Shown one piece after another: positions 15,001 to 27,600 of a stretch of DNA of 64,000 nucleotides (position 1 is its first letter; the number at the start of each line of letters is the position of its first letter). The translations under genes were made by a program, and so were the position numbers. Origin of the DNA: Siderastrea radians (Eukaryota; Cnidaria; Anthozoa; Scleractinia; Rhizangiidae); NCBI GenBank assembly GCA_964017195.1, contig OZ024892.1, positions 13,278,071 through 13,342,070 of the forward strand, given 5' to 3'. The notes under the pieces are model-generated. The model was given only the letters and a program-made list of their open reading frames with translations. It had not been told where the DNA came from and made no database searches.

Positions 15001-18000
15001 CATAGAAAAATTCTCAATGAAAGATTTGGCTGAAATTTCATTTCATTTTGTAAGCCTCCCGATGTGTCACAGAAGTTTCCGCATCACTTCCTGGAAGAAA
15101 GTTTACCGTTACTTTCAAGTGACATACAGTGGCATAGAAAAATTCTCAATAAAAGAATTGGCTGAAATTTCATTTCATTTTGTAAGCCTGGATGTGTCAC
15201 AGAAGTTCCCGCATCACTTCCTGGAAGAAAGTCTGCTGTTACTTTCAAGTGACATACAGTGGCATAGAAATATTCTCAATGAAAGATTTCGCTGAAATTT
15301 CATTTCATTTTGTAAGCCTGGATGTGTCACAGAAGTTCCCGCATCACTTCCTGGAAGAAAGTTTGCCGTTACTTTCAAGTGACATACAGGGCATAGAAAA
15401 ATTCTCAATGAAAGATTTGGCTGAAATTTCATTTCATTTTGTAAGCCTGGATGTGTCACAGAAGTTCCCGCATCACTTCCTGGAAGAAAGTTTGCCGTTA
15501 CTTTCAAGTGACACACAGTGGCATAGAAAAATTCTGAGTAAAAGACTTGGCTGAAACTTCATTTCATTTTGTAAGCCTGTATGTGTCACAGAAGTTCCCG
15601 CATCACTTCCTGGAAGAAAGTTTGCCGTTACTTTCAAGTGACAGACAGTGGCATAGAAAAATTCTCAGGGAAAGATTTGGCTGAAACTTCATTTCATTTT
15701 GTAAGCCTGGATGTGTCACAGAAGTTTCCGCATCACTTCCTGGAAGAAAGTTTGCCGTTACTTTCAAGTGACATACAGGGCATAGAAAAATTCTCAGGGA
15801 AAGATTTGGCTGAAATTTCATTTCATTTTCTAAGCCTGGATGTGTCACAGAAGTTCCCGCATCACCTCCTGGAAGAAAGTTTGCCGTTACTTTCAAGTGA
15901 CACACAGTGGCAAAGAAAAATTCTGAGTAAAAGACTTGGCTGAAACTTCATTTCATTTTGTAAGCCTGTATGTGTTACAGAAGTTCCGCATCACTTACTG
16001 GAAGAAAGTTTGCCGTTACTTTCAAGTGACATACAGGGCATAGAAAAATTCTCGATGAAAGATTTGGCTGAAATTTCATTTCATTTTGTAAGCCTGGATG
16101 TGTCACAGAAGTTCCCCCATCACTTCCTGGAAGAAAGTTTCCCGTTACTTTCAAGTGACATACAGGGCATAGAAAAATTCTCAGGGAAAGATTTGGCTGA
16201 AATTTCATTTCATTTTCTAAGCCTGGATGTGTCACAGAAGTTCCCGCATCACTTCCTGGAAGAAAGTTTGCCGTTACTTTCAAGTGACACACAGTGGCAT
16301 AGAAAAATTCTCAATGAAAGATTTGGCTGAAATTTCATTTCATTTTGTAAGCCTGGATGTGTCACAGAAGTTCCCGCATCACTTCCTGGAAGAAAGTTTG
16401 CCGTTACTTTCAAGTGACATACAGTGGCATAGAAAAATTCTCAATAAAAGAATTGGCTGAAATTTCATTTCATTTTGTAAGCCTGGATGTGTCACAGAAG
16501 TTCCCGCATCACTTCCTGGAAGAAAGTTTGCCGTTACTTTCAAGTGACACACAGTTGCATAGAAAAATTCTGAGTAAAAGACTTGGCTGAAACTTCATTT
16601 CATTTTGTAAGCCTGGATGTGTTACAGAAGTTCCCGCATCACTTCCTGGAAGAAAGTTTGCCGTTACTTTCAAGTGACATACAGGCCATAGAAAAATTCT
16701 CAATGAAAGATTTGGCTGAAATTTCATTTCATTTTGTAAGCCTGGATGTGTCACAGAAGTTCTCGCATCACTTCCTGGAAGAAAGTTTGCCGTTACTTTC
16801 AAGTGACATACAGGCCATAGAAAAATTCTCAGGAAAAGATTTGGCTGAAATTTCATTTCATTTTGTAAGCCTGGATGTGTCATAGAAGTTCCCGCATCAC
16901 TTCCTGGAAGAAAGTTTGCCGTTACTTTCAAGTGACATACAGGGCATAGAAAAATTCTCAATGAAAGATTTGGCTGAAATTTCATTTCATTTTCTAAGCC
17001 TGGATGTGTCACAGAAGTTCCTGCATCACTTCCTGGAAGAAAGTTTGCCGTTACTTTCAAGTGACACACAGTGGCAAAGAAAAATTCTGAGTAAAAGACT
17101 TGGCTGAAACTTCATTTCATTTTGTAAGCCTGTATGTGTTACAGAAGTTCCCGCATCACTTCCTGGAAGAAAGTTTGTCGTTACTTTTAAGTGACATACA
17201 GGGCATAGAAAAATTCTCGATGAAAGATTTGGCTGAAATTTCATTTCATTTTGTAAGTCTGGATGTGTCACAGAAGTTCCCGCATCACTTCCTGGAAGAA
17301 AGTTTCCCGTTACTTTCAAGTGAAATACAGGGCAGAGAAAAATTCTCAGGGAAAGATTTGGCTGAAATTTCATCTCATTTTGTAAGTCTGGATGTGTCAC
17401 AGAAGTTCCCGCATCACTTCCTGGAAGAAAGTTTGCCGTTACTTTCAAGTGACATACAGTGGCATTGAAAAATTCTCAATAAAAGAATTGGCTGAAATTT
17501 CATTTCATTTTGTAAGCCTGGATGTGTCACAGAAGTTCCCGCATCACTTCCTGGAAGAAAGTTTCCCGTTACTTTCAAGTGACATACAGGGCATAGAAAA
17601 ATTCTCAGGGAAAGATTTCGCTGAAATTTCATTTCATTTTCTAAGCCTGGATGTGTCACAGAAGTTCCCGCATCACTTCCTGGAAGAAAGTTTGCCGTTA
17701 CTTTCAAGTGAAACAAAGTGGCATAAAAAAATTCTCAATGAAAGATTTGGCTGAAATTTCATTTCATTTTGTAAGCCTGGATGTGTCACAGAAGTTCCCG
17801 CATCACTTCCTGGAAGAAAGTTTGCCGTTACTTTCAAGTGACATATAGTGGCATAGAAAAAATCTCAATAAAAGAATTTGCTGAAATTTCATTTCATTTT
17901 GTAAGCCTGGATGTGTCACAGAAGTTCCTGCATCACTTCCTGGAAGAAAGTTTGCCGTTTTTTTCAAGTGACACTTAGTTGCGTAGAAAAATTCTGAGTA

Positions 18001-20460
18001 AAAGACTTGGCTGAAACTTCATTTCATTTTGTAAGCCTGGATGTGTTACAGAAGTTCCCGCATCACTTCCTGGAAGAAAGTTTGCCGTTACTTTCAAGTG
18101 ACATACAGGCCATAGAAAAATTCTCAGTGAAAGATTTGGCTGAAATTTCATTTCATTTTCTAAGCCTGGATGTGTCACAGAAGTTCCCGCATCACTTCCT
18201 GGAAGAAAGTTTGCCGTTACTTTCAAGTGACACACAGTGGAATAGAAAAATTCTCAATGAAAGATTTGGCTGAAATTTCATTTCATTTTGTAAGCCTGGA
18301 TGTGTCACAGAAGTTTCCGCATCACTTCCTGGAAGAAAGTTTGCCGTTACTTTTAAGAGACATACAGGGCATAGAAAAATTCTCAGGGAAAGATTTGGCT
18401 GAAATTTCATTTCATTTTCTAAGCCTGGATGTGTCACAGAAGTTCCCGCATTACTTCCTGGAAGAAAGTTTGCCGTTACTTTCAAGTGACACACACTGGC
18501 AAAGAAAAATTCTGAGTAAAAGACTTGGCTGAAACTTTATTTCATTTTGTAAGTCTGGATGTGTCACAGAAGTTCCCGCATCACTTCCTGGAAGAAAGTT
18601 TGCCGTTACTTTCAAGTGACATACAGGGCATAGAAAAATTCTCAGGGAAAGATTTGGCTGAAATTTCATCTCATTTTGTAAGCCTGGATGTGTCACCGAA
18701 GTTCCCGCATCACTTCCTGGAAGAAAGTTTGCCGTTACTTTCAAGTGACATACAGGGTATAGAAAAATTCTCAGGGAAAGATTTGGCTGAAATTTCATTT
18801 CATTTTGTAAGCCTGGATGTGTCACAGAAGTTCCAGCATCACTTCCTGGAAGAAAGTTTGCCGTTACTTTTAAGTCACACACAGTGGCATAGAAAAATTC
18901 TAAGTAAAAGACTTGGCTGAAACTTCATTTCATTTTGTAAGCCTGGATGTGTTACAGAAGTTCCCGCATCACTTCCTGGAAGAAAGTTTGCCGTTACTTT
19001 CAAGTGTCACACAGTGGCATAGAAAAATTCTCAATGAAAGATTTGGCTGAAATTTCATTTCATTTTGTAAGCCTGGATGTGTCACAGAAGTTCCCGCATC
19101 ACTTCCTGGAAGAAAGTTTGCCGTTACTTTCAAGTGACACACAGTGGCATAGAAAAATTCTAAGTAAAAGACTTGGCTGAAACTTCATTTCATTTTGTAA
19201 GCGTGTATGTGTCACAGAAGTTCCCGCATCACTTCCTGGAAGAAAGTTTGCCGTTACTTTCAAGTGACATACAGGCCATAGAAAAATTCTCAGGGAAAGA
19301 TTTGGCTGAAATTTTATTTCATTTTGTAAGCCTGGATGTGTCATAGAAGTTCCCGCATCACTTCCTGGAAGAAAGTTTGCCGTTACTTTCAAGTGACATA
19401 CAGGGCATAGAAAAATTCTCAATGAAAGATTTGGCTGAAATTTCATTTCATTTTGTAAGCCTGGATGTGTCACAGAAGTTCCAGCATCACTTCCTGGAAG
19501 AAAGTTTGCCGTTACTTTCAAGTCACACACAGTGGCATAGAAAAATTCTAAGTAAAAGACTTGGCTGAAACTTCATTTCATTTTGTAAGCCTGGATGTGT
19601 TACAGAAGTTCCCGCATCACTTCCTGGAAGAAAGTTTGCCGTTACTTTCAAGTGACACACAGTGGCATAGAAAAATTCTCAATGAAAGATTTGGCTGAAA
19701 TTTCATTTCATTTTGTAAGCCTGGATGTGTCACAGAAGTTCCCGCATCACTTCCTGGAAGAAAGCTTGCCGTTACTTTCAAGTGACACACAGTGGCAAAG
19801 AAAAATTCTGAGTAAAAGACTTGGCTGAAACTTCATTTCATTTTGTAAGCCTGGATGTGTTACAGAAGTTCCCGCATCACTTCCTGGAAGAAAGTTTGCC
19901 GTTACTTTCAAGTGACACACAGTGGCATAGAAAAATTCTCAATGAAAGATTTGGCTGAAATTTCATTTCATTTTGTAAGCCTGCATGTGTCACAGAAGTT
20001 CCCGCATCACTTCCTGGAAGAAAGTTTGCCGTTACTTTCAAGTGACATACAGGGCATAGAAAAATTCTGAATAAAAGATTTGGGTGAAATTTCATTTTAT
20101 TTTGTAAACGTTGATGTGTCTTAGAAGTTCCCGCATCACTTCCTGGAAGAAAGTTTGCCGTTACTTTCAAGTGACATACAGTGGGATAGAAAAATTCTCA
20201 ATGAAAGATTTGGCTGAAATTTTAGTTCATTTTTTAAGCCTGGATGTGTTACAGAAGTTCCCGCATCACTTCCTGGAAGAAAGTTTGCCGTTACTTTCAA
20301 CCGACATACAGGGCATAGAAAAATTCTCGATGAAAGATTGGCAGAAATTTCATTTCATTTTGTAAGCCTGGATGTGTCATAGAAGTTCCCGCATCACTTC
20401 CTGGTAGAAAGTTTGCCGTTACTTTCAAGTGACATACAGGGCATAGAAATTGTCATAAAA
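1..20460. repeat. Satellite array, 129/130-bp monomers (about 157 copies)
   Basis: A head-to-tail array fills the first 20.4 kb and enters from beyond the left edge. The basic monomer is 129 bp; it runs from AAAGATTTGGCTGAAATTTC through CACAGAAGTTCCCGCATCAC to CATAGAAAAATTCTC. Some monomers are 130 bp because CAGGGCATAG is replaced by CAGTGGCATAG or CAGTTGCATAG, or because CCTGGATG becomes CCTGCCGATG. The 129-bp form is exactly 43 codons and is open on both strands, which produces strings of repetitive reading frames; the 130-bp forms break the frame. Copies are nearly identical in the body and decay only in the last few units (about 20050-20460), as expected at an array edge. I see no promoter or splice pattern that argues for translation. 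It could be a (peri)centromeric satellite or an intronic/intergenic minisatellite. Confidence 0.97.
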
Positions 20461-20462
20461 GG

Positions 20463-21515
20463 TTTGGCTGTGATCTCTTGTGTAAACCTATGTACATATA
20501 TATACATGTATGGTGATCAATAGCTAATTTGCTGAGTTAAATAACGTTTTGGAAGGTAGTGTAATATGTGGTGTTAAAGCAGTGTTGCCTTGTTATATGT
20601 GACTGTCTTAGTTAGATGTTGCATTGTTCAAGGAGTTCAGGTATGTTTTCTGTAATTTAAATTGTATTGGTCTGGTAAATTGTAAATTGTAAATTGTATT
20701 GATGGTCTGGTCAGGGAAAAAATCCAGGTCGGAAAAAGTAAGGGAATCTCACTTGGAGTTGGGGAAAATTTACATGTTTGAGAGTACTTGGAGAACAGTG
20801 AAATTTGTTCTTGTCTTTCCACTGTTTATACGTGTAGTAACATCTCAAGTATGTTACTAAATTTTCTGGACATGAAATGTGCTGGATTGCTAGAATACTG
20901 GTTCATAAAATTAGAAGGCAGTCTGGTGTTAGGTTTCTAATAGGACCGGCCCACATTAGGGCAAAAAATGGGTACACAACAAAAAGGGATCCAGTTGGGG
21001 GTACAAATGGGGTCCAATTGAGGGGTCCAGTAACATTAACAGAAGGTGGAGGAGGGGTGTCGATCCACATCTCATAGTAATGACACCCAGAATGCAAGCT
21101 ACGCTGTACACGAAACTGTTCGTAATGTAATAATTGTGGTTGTCTTGTTTACTGCAGATTCTTATAAGGCATTTTGTGTCAGTTAAAAATAGTTATGTTC
21201 CTTGAGTAGCACTTTTAACAGTACTCTACCTTTATTTTAATTGTTACAAGGTTAAGAACCTTCTGTTCCAACGATTTTCATTTCTTGAGCTTTTCTATGA
21301 TTTAGTCAGTACCCGAATTTTTTTATTTTACATTTGTAGTTTGACATTATGGTGATGACTGTGTACAATATACTCCTTTTTAATCAACAATATTTACACG
21401 TGGTTTGAATAAAAATACATGGTCACGTCGGATATCTGTAAAATTGCGACTGTTGCAAATTACTCTGCATCTTTGAAATGAATACAAACAATGTAAATCT
21501 TTCTTTTTTTTATAG
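20463..21515. other. AT-rich spacer between satellite and first recognised exon
   Basis: No coding potential is convincing here. It holds a short run of TTGTAAA repeats near 20680-20700 and a G/A-rich stretch near 20940-21060. The first exon(s) and promoter of the downstream multi-exon gene should lie here or farther left, but I could not identify an initiation codon that connects in phase. Confidence 0.5.
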
Positions 21516-21665
21516 AGTGCTTTGTGCAGTTTGGAAGAGTACAGGAGGTGTTTCAGGAAACCAGAACCAAGCTATGATGCGCACGCTTGTGTTGCAAAGC
21601 ACAGAAAGTTGAGAAAGAGGAATGTCTCTCCTGTTGCTCAGAAAAAAAGAATAAGATATAAAAAG
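21516..21665 (+). CDS. Exon: basic Cys-containing N-terminal segment
   Basis: The acceptor follows a long T run (TTTTTTTATAG) and the donor is AAAAAG|GTGGGA. The 150 nt are exactly 50 codons, open in phase 0, encoding a Cys-containing segment followed by a strongly basic end (HRKLRKRN...KKRIRYKK) that looks like a nuclear localisation signal. It continues in phase into the exon at 22369. No family is recognised. Confidence 0.55.
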
Positions 21666-24600
21666 GTGGGAGAATAAAACAAGAAGATTATGCCTTCAGA
21701 GTATCTATGAAAAACCAGGTACAGGTACTACTTCTTATGAAGTGACAACACAAAGAAAAAGATAAAAAACAATTAATATTGTACTCATAAAGTTAAGTCT
21801 CTGTGCCTGGTAACTTATTAGGAGGTTTAAAAAATGTGGTAGTAAAGCTGTTGAGATTATTTACTTAAGAGCTCTTGCATGTAAAAGATTTTCATACAGT
21901 CATAAGGTCATACAGTCATGATATATACAGTGTAGTTTCTTTAATGATGATGTTAATGACGATCATTGAAATTACCAGTTGTCTGGTTGTCCAAGATGAC
22001 AACTATTTTTCCTATTAAAATTAAGAGCCTGGCTGCCCCCAAGGAAAAAAAAGAATGGAAAACCTCACCAACATTAGTCATTACAACTTATGTGATGGTT
22101 CTTCATGGCTGCCATTCCTAGGTTTTGGAGTCTGATATTTTCTATAAAGTAACATTTGGATGCAATAACATAGCAGACAGACACCATTTTCAAAGCAACA
22201 TTTAAGTTGTATGATGCTTGAAGCCATGATAGCTATTTGATTGCTTGTTTGATTCCTCCTATAGTTTCCATTGTTTTCCAGCTTTTATAATGATAATAAT
22301 AATAATAATAATAATAATAATCATGATAATGATTCATAATAATAATAAACCTTCCCTTGTTTTTGTAGCTTAATAAACAAAAAGGAAAAATGCAATGTAG
22401 AGGAGGACATTTGATTTCAACTGAATTAAACAGGGAGGCTTACTTCATGTCTGAGCCTGAAGATGAGAGGTAAGTGATTTGAGTGTATAGTGTGAAGTTA
22501 ATTTGCAGTTGCAAACATGGGAGCATTTTGTGTTTTAGTGCAACATGTATATTTAGGGGTAATGATTGAAAACGTTTTCTCTCAGAGTGACCTTAAAATC
22601 ATACAAGTACAAGTATGCTTGTGGCAGAGTTGTTTATTAAGACTTCCCTCAAAAGTTTATTATAAAATCCACCACGATGATATTAACATTAATAATTATC
22701 TTTTTCAGCCTCTCTGTGTTGCTGTATCATGGCTATAGAAGCTTGATTGTCAGTGTACCACTCACAACTACCATAAATGAGCTTAAGCACAAGCTAGCAG
22801 ATGTTACTCAAATACCAATACAGAATCAAAGGATTTTTTATGGCAATACTCAGGTATGTTTTATGTCTTAAAGGATTCACAATAACACAAATCTAACTAA
22901 ACAGAACCGGGCATTTAAAGTGTCTTAATTTAATAATTAAACTTGCTTAAGGGGGCAATATATATTACATGAAGTTTGAGGAAATAGGATAAGATTTAAG
23001 AAAGAAATAAAAGAGGAAATACTTTTGTACACACCCCCAGACAGTCCACCCACATGCAAGAGCACCTGGAATTGTTTGTGTTTTGGTGTCCGTCTTTTAA
23101 TAATTATTATTGACTTGAAATTTTAAGTTTAACTCAGTTTTAATTCTTAACAATTTTCAATTTTCCTAAATTCACCAATCCCCCCCCCTCTTTCTTTACG
23201 TTAACTTTAAAGAGCCAGTGTCACCCAAAGTGCTTTGCACGCTTGTGTTTCTGTTATGAAACAGCTTTTAGCATTTGGCTGGCACGTTTGCCGGACTTTT
23301 CACAAACTGTACCATGCCACAATGGCCTTCTAGCTAAAAGCTGATATGTACAGCAGTAGCCTCTGAAAATAGAAATATCTTCATCACTAGATGTTACTGA
23401 AGAAAACAACTCTTTTCGTCAGTCTGCTACTAATACACGGACTCCTTCGGGCGTACAACTTTGGCAGAGCCCGGAAGACTCGGGCCTTCACCTCACCTTT
23501 CCTAAATGCTACTAACCATCCAACATGCCAAAACACTACAGAATTCGGAAATATGCAACGAAATCGATACGACGACACCTCAATCTCAACTCGAAATTCA
23601 CACCAGTGCTTTCGGAACATTAACGGCAGCAAAGGAAGAAGGTACAAATCAGACTTCATATGGCGGATTTTTCATATCATGAAAAATGTACCTTGGAGTG
23701 CAAAGGACTTTGGGTGACACTGGCTCTTTAAAAATCGCCAAAAAATTTATCTCCGATTTACGGGAACTTGCACTATCCTATGATAGTAATTTTGGATTGA
23801 ATGAAGTCTCATGGAGATAATTAAGAAAAAAAGGTGATCACTGAGGATAGGATGTCTTGATATTTAGACAAATTCTCCTTAATAGTTCCATAAGAAATGT
23901 GTGGAGATCAGTAATGAGAATATGCATTTTTATATCAGGTCTTAAAGGATTGAATTCAAGACTAGATTGCACTAAGCTTTTCACATTCATCCCCATTAAA
24001 CATAGTTTCCATATACTTGTATGCATTTTTTCAACTACAAACCTTTCTAACTAATATACGGGCTACTTACCTTGTATATCAAGTTGTAATCCTGATATGG
24101 ATGGAGGATAAAAAGGGAATTTAAACCCCCTCCAAATATGTTTCCTCAAGTTATTTTTGATTCTTAATTTGTCTGAAGGTAACAAAAGATCAGAAGTTGG
24201 CCGATTTCAAGTGTTCAATCATATGTCTGGCATTAGTGGAAGGCCCTGTTTCTGGAGGAGCTAATGAAAAGCAACAAAAAAATTGTTCTGGAAAGAATGA
24301 AATCCCTGTTTTAGTTAGAAATGTATTAAATTTATCTTTGATCATGCTCTGTATGCTGTGTGCAGGACAGCCTTACTCCCAAATTGGTTACTTCCTCATA
24401 TTGTAATGCTCGTTATTGTGACATTTTAGTTCAGATAATTATGAATTGCAACAAAGCCCAGGTTAGAATGAGAGCACTTCTTAGTATAACTCTTATTCTG
24501 TTTTTAGGCCCTAAAAAGGATTTTAAAGACATTTGCCCCCAAGAGTTAATTCAGTAGCTTGATGGTGTCTATGAAGTATCTTTTGATAGGGGTGATGGAA

Positions 24601-27600
24601 TCCTTAAATCAGAACTCTTCAAAAAAGTAGCCAACCACTTTAATGTTGAGAAGAGCACCTTAAACCAGAGGGCCCTCTTTGAATGCCTTGGCCGTCATGT
24701 ATTTGGTAAACATCATTCATTCAAAAATGTAAAGCTAACCAGGGGCAAGAAACAAATAAAAGGGATCATACAAAGATCTCAAGGAAGGTTGGCTCCAGCA
24801 GATGAAGAGACCCCACAAGCAGATCTTGATTTTCCAGTGGATCAACCGGAACAAGGCCAAGCTCAAGCTGCAGTAGAAGACCAAATCCAGACACCGCATT
24901 CTTTACAAGATCAAGCTGAAGCTGCAGTTGAAGACCAAATCCAGACACCGGATTCTCTACAAGATCAAGCTGAAGCTGCAGTTGAAGACCAAATCCAGAC
25001 ACTGGATTCTTTACAAGATCAAGCTGAAGCTGCAGTGGAAGACCAAATCCAGACACTGGATTCTTTACAAGATCAAGCTGAAGCTGCAGTAGAAGACCAA
25101 ATCCAGACACCGGATTATTTACAAGTTCAAGCTGAAGCTGCAGTAGAAGACCAAATCCAGACACTGGATTCTTTACAAGATCAAGCTGAAGCTGCAAAAG
25201 AAGACCAAATCCAGACACCGGATTATTTACAAGATCAAGCTGAAGCTGCAGTAGAAGACCAAATCCAGACACTGGATTCTTTACAAGATCAAGCTGAAGC
25301 TGCAGTAGAAGACCAAATCCAGACACCGGATTCTTTACAAGATCAAGCTGAAGCTGCAGTAGAAGACCAAATCCAGACACCGGATTCTTTACAAGATCAA
25401 GCTGAAGCTGCAGCTGAAGACCAAATTCAGACACCGGATTCTTTACAAGATCAAGCTGAAGCTGCAGTTGAAGACCAAATCCAGACACCGGATTCTTTAC
25501 AAGATCAAGCTGAAGCTGCAGTAGAAGACCAAATCCAGACACCGGTTTCTTTACAAGATCAAGCTGAAGTTGCAGTTGAAGACCAAATCCAGACACCGGT
25601 TTCTTTACAAGATCAAGCTGAAGCTGCAGTAGAAGACCAAATCCAGACACCGGATTCTTTACAAGATCAAGCTGAAGCTGCAGTAGAAGACCAAATCCAG
25701 ACACCGGATTCTTTACAAGATCAAGCTGAAGCTGCAGTAGAAGACCAAATCCAGACACCGGATTCTTTACAAGATCAAGCTGAAGCTGCAGTAGAAGACC
25801 AAATCCAGACACCGGTTTCTTTACAAGATCAAGCTGAAGCTGCAGTAGAAGACCAAATCCAGACACCGGATTCTTTACAAGATCAAGCTGAAGCTGCAGT
25901 AGAAGACCAAATCCAGACACCGGATTCTTTACAAGATCAAGCTGAAGCTGCAGCTGAAGACCAAATTCAGACACCGGATTCTTTACAAGATCAAGCTGAA
26001 GCTGCAGTTGAAGACCAAATCCAGACACCGGATTCTTTGCAAGATCAAGCTGAAGCTGCAGTAGAAGACCAAATCCAGACACCGGTTTCTTTACAAGATC
26101 AAGCTGAAGTTGCAGTTGAAGACCAAATCCAGACACCGGTTTCTTTACAAGATCAAGCTGAAGCTGCAGTAGAAGACCAAATCCAGACACCGGATTCTTT
26201 ACAAGATCAAGCTGAAGCTGCAGTAGAAGACCAAATCCAGACACCGGATTCTTTACAAGATCAAGCTACAGTAGAAGAAGATGAAGCTACACTAGAAGAA
26301 CAAACCCACTCACCAGATGTTATGTTTGAACAGCCTGAGGATGCATGGATAGAAGAACCTATCGAGAACAAAGGACCAATTTATGTTCCTCCTACTTTTG
26401 AATCCTATTGTAACAAAACATTTTTGAACTCAAGATGTTGGAACAACTTGGCAGTGAAAGACATAGGGCCAGAGGAGCTTGGTGTGTCTAGCTTTAAGGA
26501 TTATCTTGAAGAGTTGTTCCCATTTCCATCATCAAAAAGAAGCAGTGAAGAAAGATTAAAGATATACCAGGAATCAACACATGGCACCAGTCACTTGAGT
26601 AATTGTGTGAGAGCTTTTCTGAGTGTAGCCTTCCCACCCATTGCTGTCTGCCAGACTGCTGCCTATGAGTTCAGAAGCTTCACCTTTATCAATGATGTAA
26701 TTCCCCAGTTCACTGCTGTATGTTGTCAATCACCAAGGAACAGAACAAGAGTCTCTATAAAATGTGCAATATGTCCTCACTATGAAGCACTGTGTGTTAA
26801 GCGAGGTATGTTCAATAAACTGTCTAAGGTTGATCATCACCAATTTGATGGTGTAGCACAGGCTACGGATCATCAAAAGACAAAGGTACACCAGATGGCT
26901 GCACTATTCTTTACTGGTTCTAGTAAGGAGGACTTCTCTCTGCCAAAGGAAGACACTTCTGCTTCAAAGCAGAGAACCATCTTTGAGGCCTTGAAAATCA
27001 GGGAACGTGACAGTAGAGTGACTCAGTGCTTAGGGTTTTACCAAAACAAACAAGTCGTGGAGAGCTTCAAGGAGGATGTGGCAATACGCAGAATTTCAAG
27101 CAAATTGTTGTTTGAAAGAGAAAGAGAAAAGGGAAAGTACCAGTGTTTTTTAGAAAAGGGGCATGAAAATTGTGTATCATGGGCTGGGTGGAAAGCAAAG
27201 CACCCTGAAGAAGCAGGAAGACTTTCTGAAACAAGGCCAGGCAGGGCAGTGTATTCACTGTTAAACAGAGAAATCATTCACAATGGAATAAAACAAAAGA
27301 TAACTGGTACCATAAAAAGTCTTCATCCACCATGTACTGGAAAACCAAGTGGAAACCCCAAATATCCATTTACCTGTGACAACTGCCACAAGCAAGAGCA
27401 TTATCTCGTTGACTTATTCAACAAGCGGTCAGAAGGAAAACTTAAGAACACTGCAGCCTCAAGGATGGGGAAAAGGGGATTTCGGCATGACTATGCAAAG
27501 AAGACTGAAGTAAAAGCCACTATCCACTCCTTAAGTCTTGAAAACAAAAATGTGTCAAGAGCAGTATCTGCACTGAAGAAAAGAGAAAGAAGTGTCCAAG

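Noticed and set aside
23..20365. Many 60-190 residue reading frames on both strands of the array
   Set aside because: They follow from a stop-free 129-bp satellite unit and end wherever a 130-bp monomer shifts the frame. There is no promoter or splice pattern.
1..20460. CRISPR-like regular repetition
   Set aside because: There are no unique spacers; the whole unit repeats and the DNA is eukaryotic.
20877..21097. Two overlapping frames of about 65 codons
   Set aside because: They come from low-complexity G/A-rich sequence, with no splice or start context and no protein-like pattern.
23391..23717. Paired 90- and 108-codon frames as genes
   Set aside because: They lie inside the TTAA-flanked MITE within an intron and show no domain.
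24462..24507. 46-nt intron with GTTAGA donor and TTTTTAG acceptor
   Set aside because: It is too short for a usual intron, and the retained sequence keeps the frame, whereas removal up to the strong acceptor would shift it.
24766..26244. 492-codon reverse-strand open frame
   Set aside because: It is the antisense of the 54-bp coding repeat, which happens to lack stops. The plus frame is part of a spliced gene and extends well beyond the repeat.
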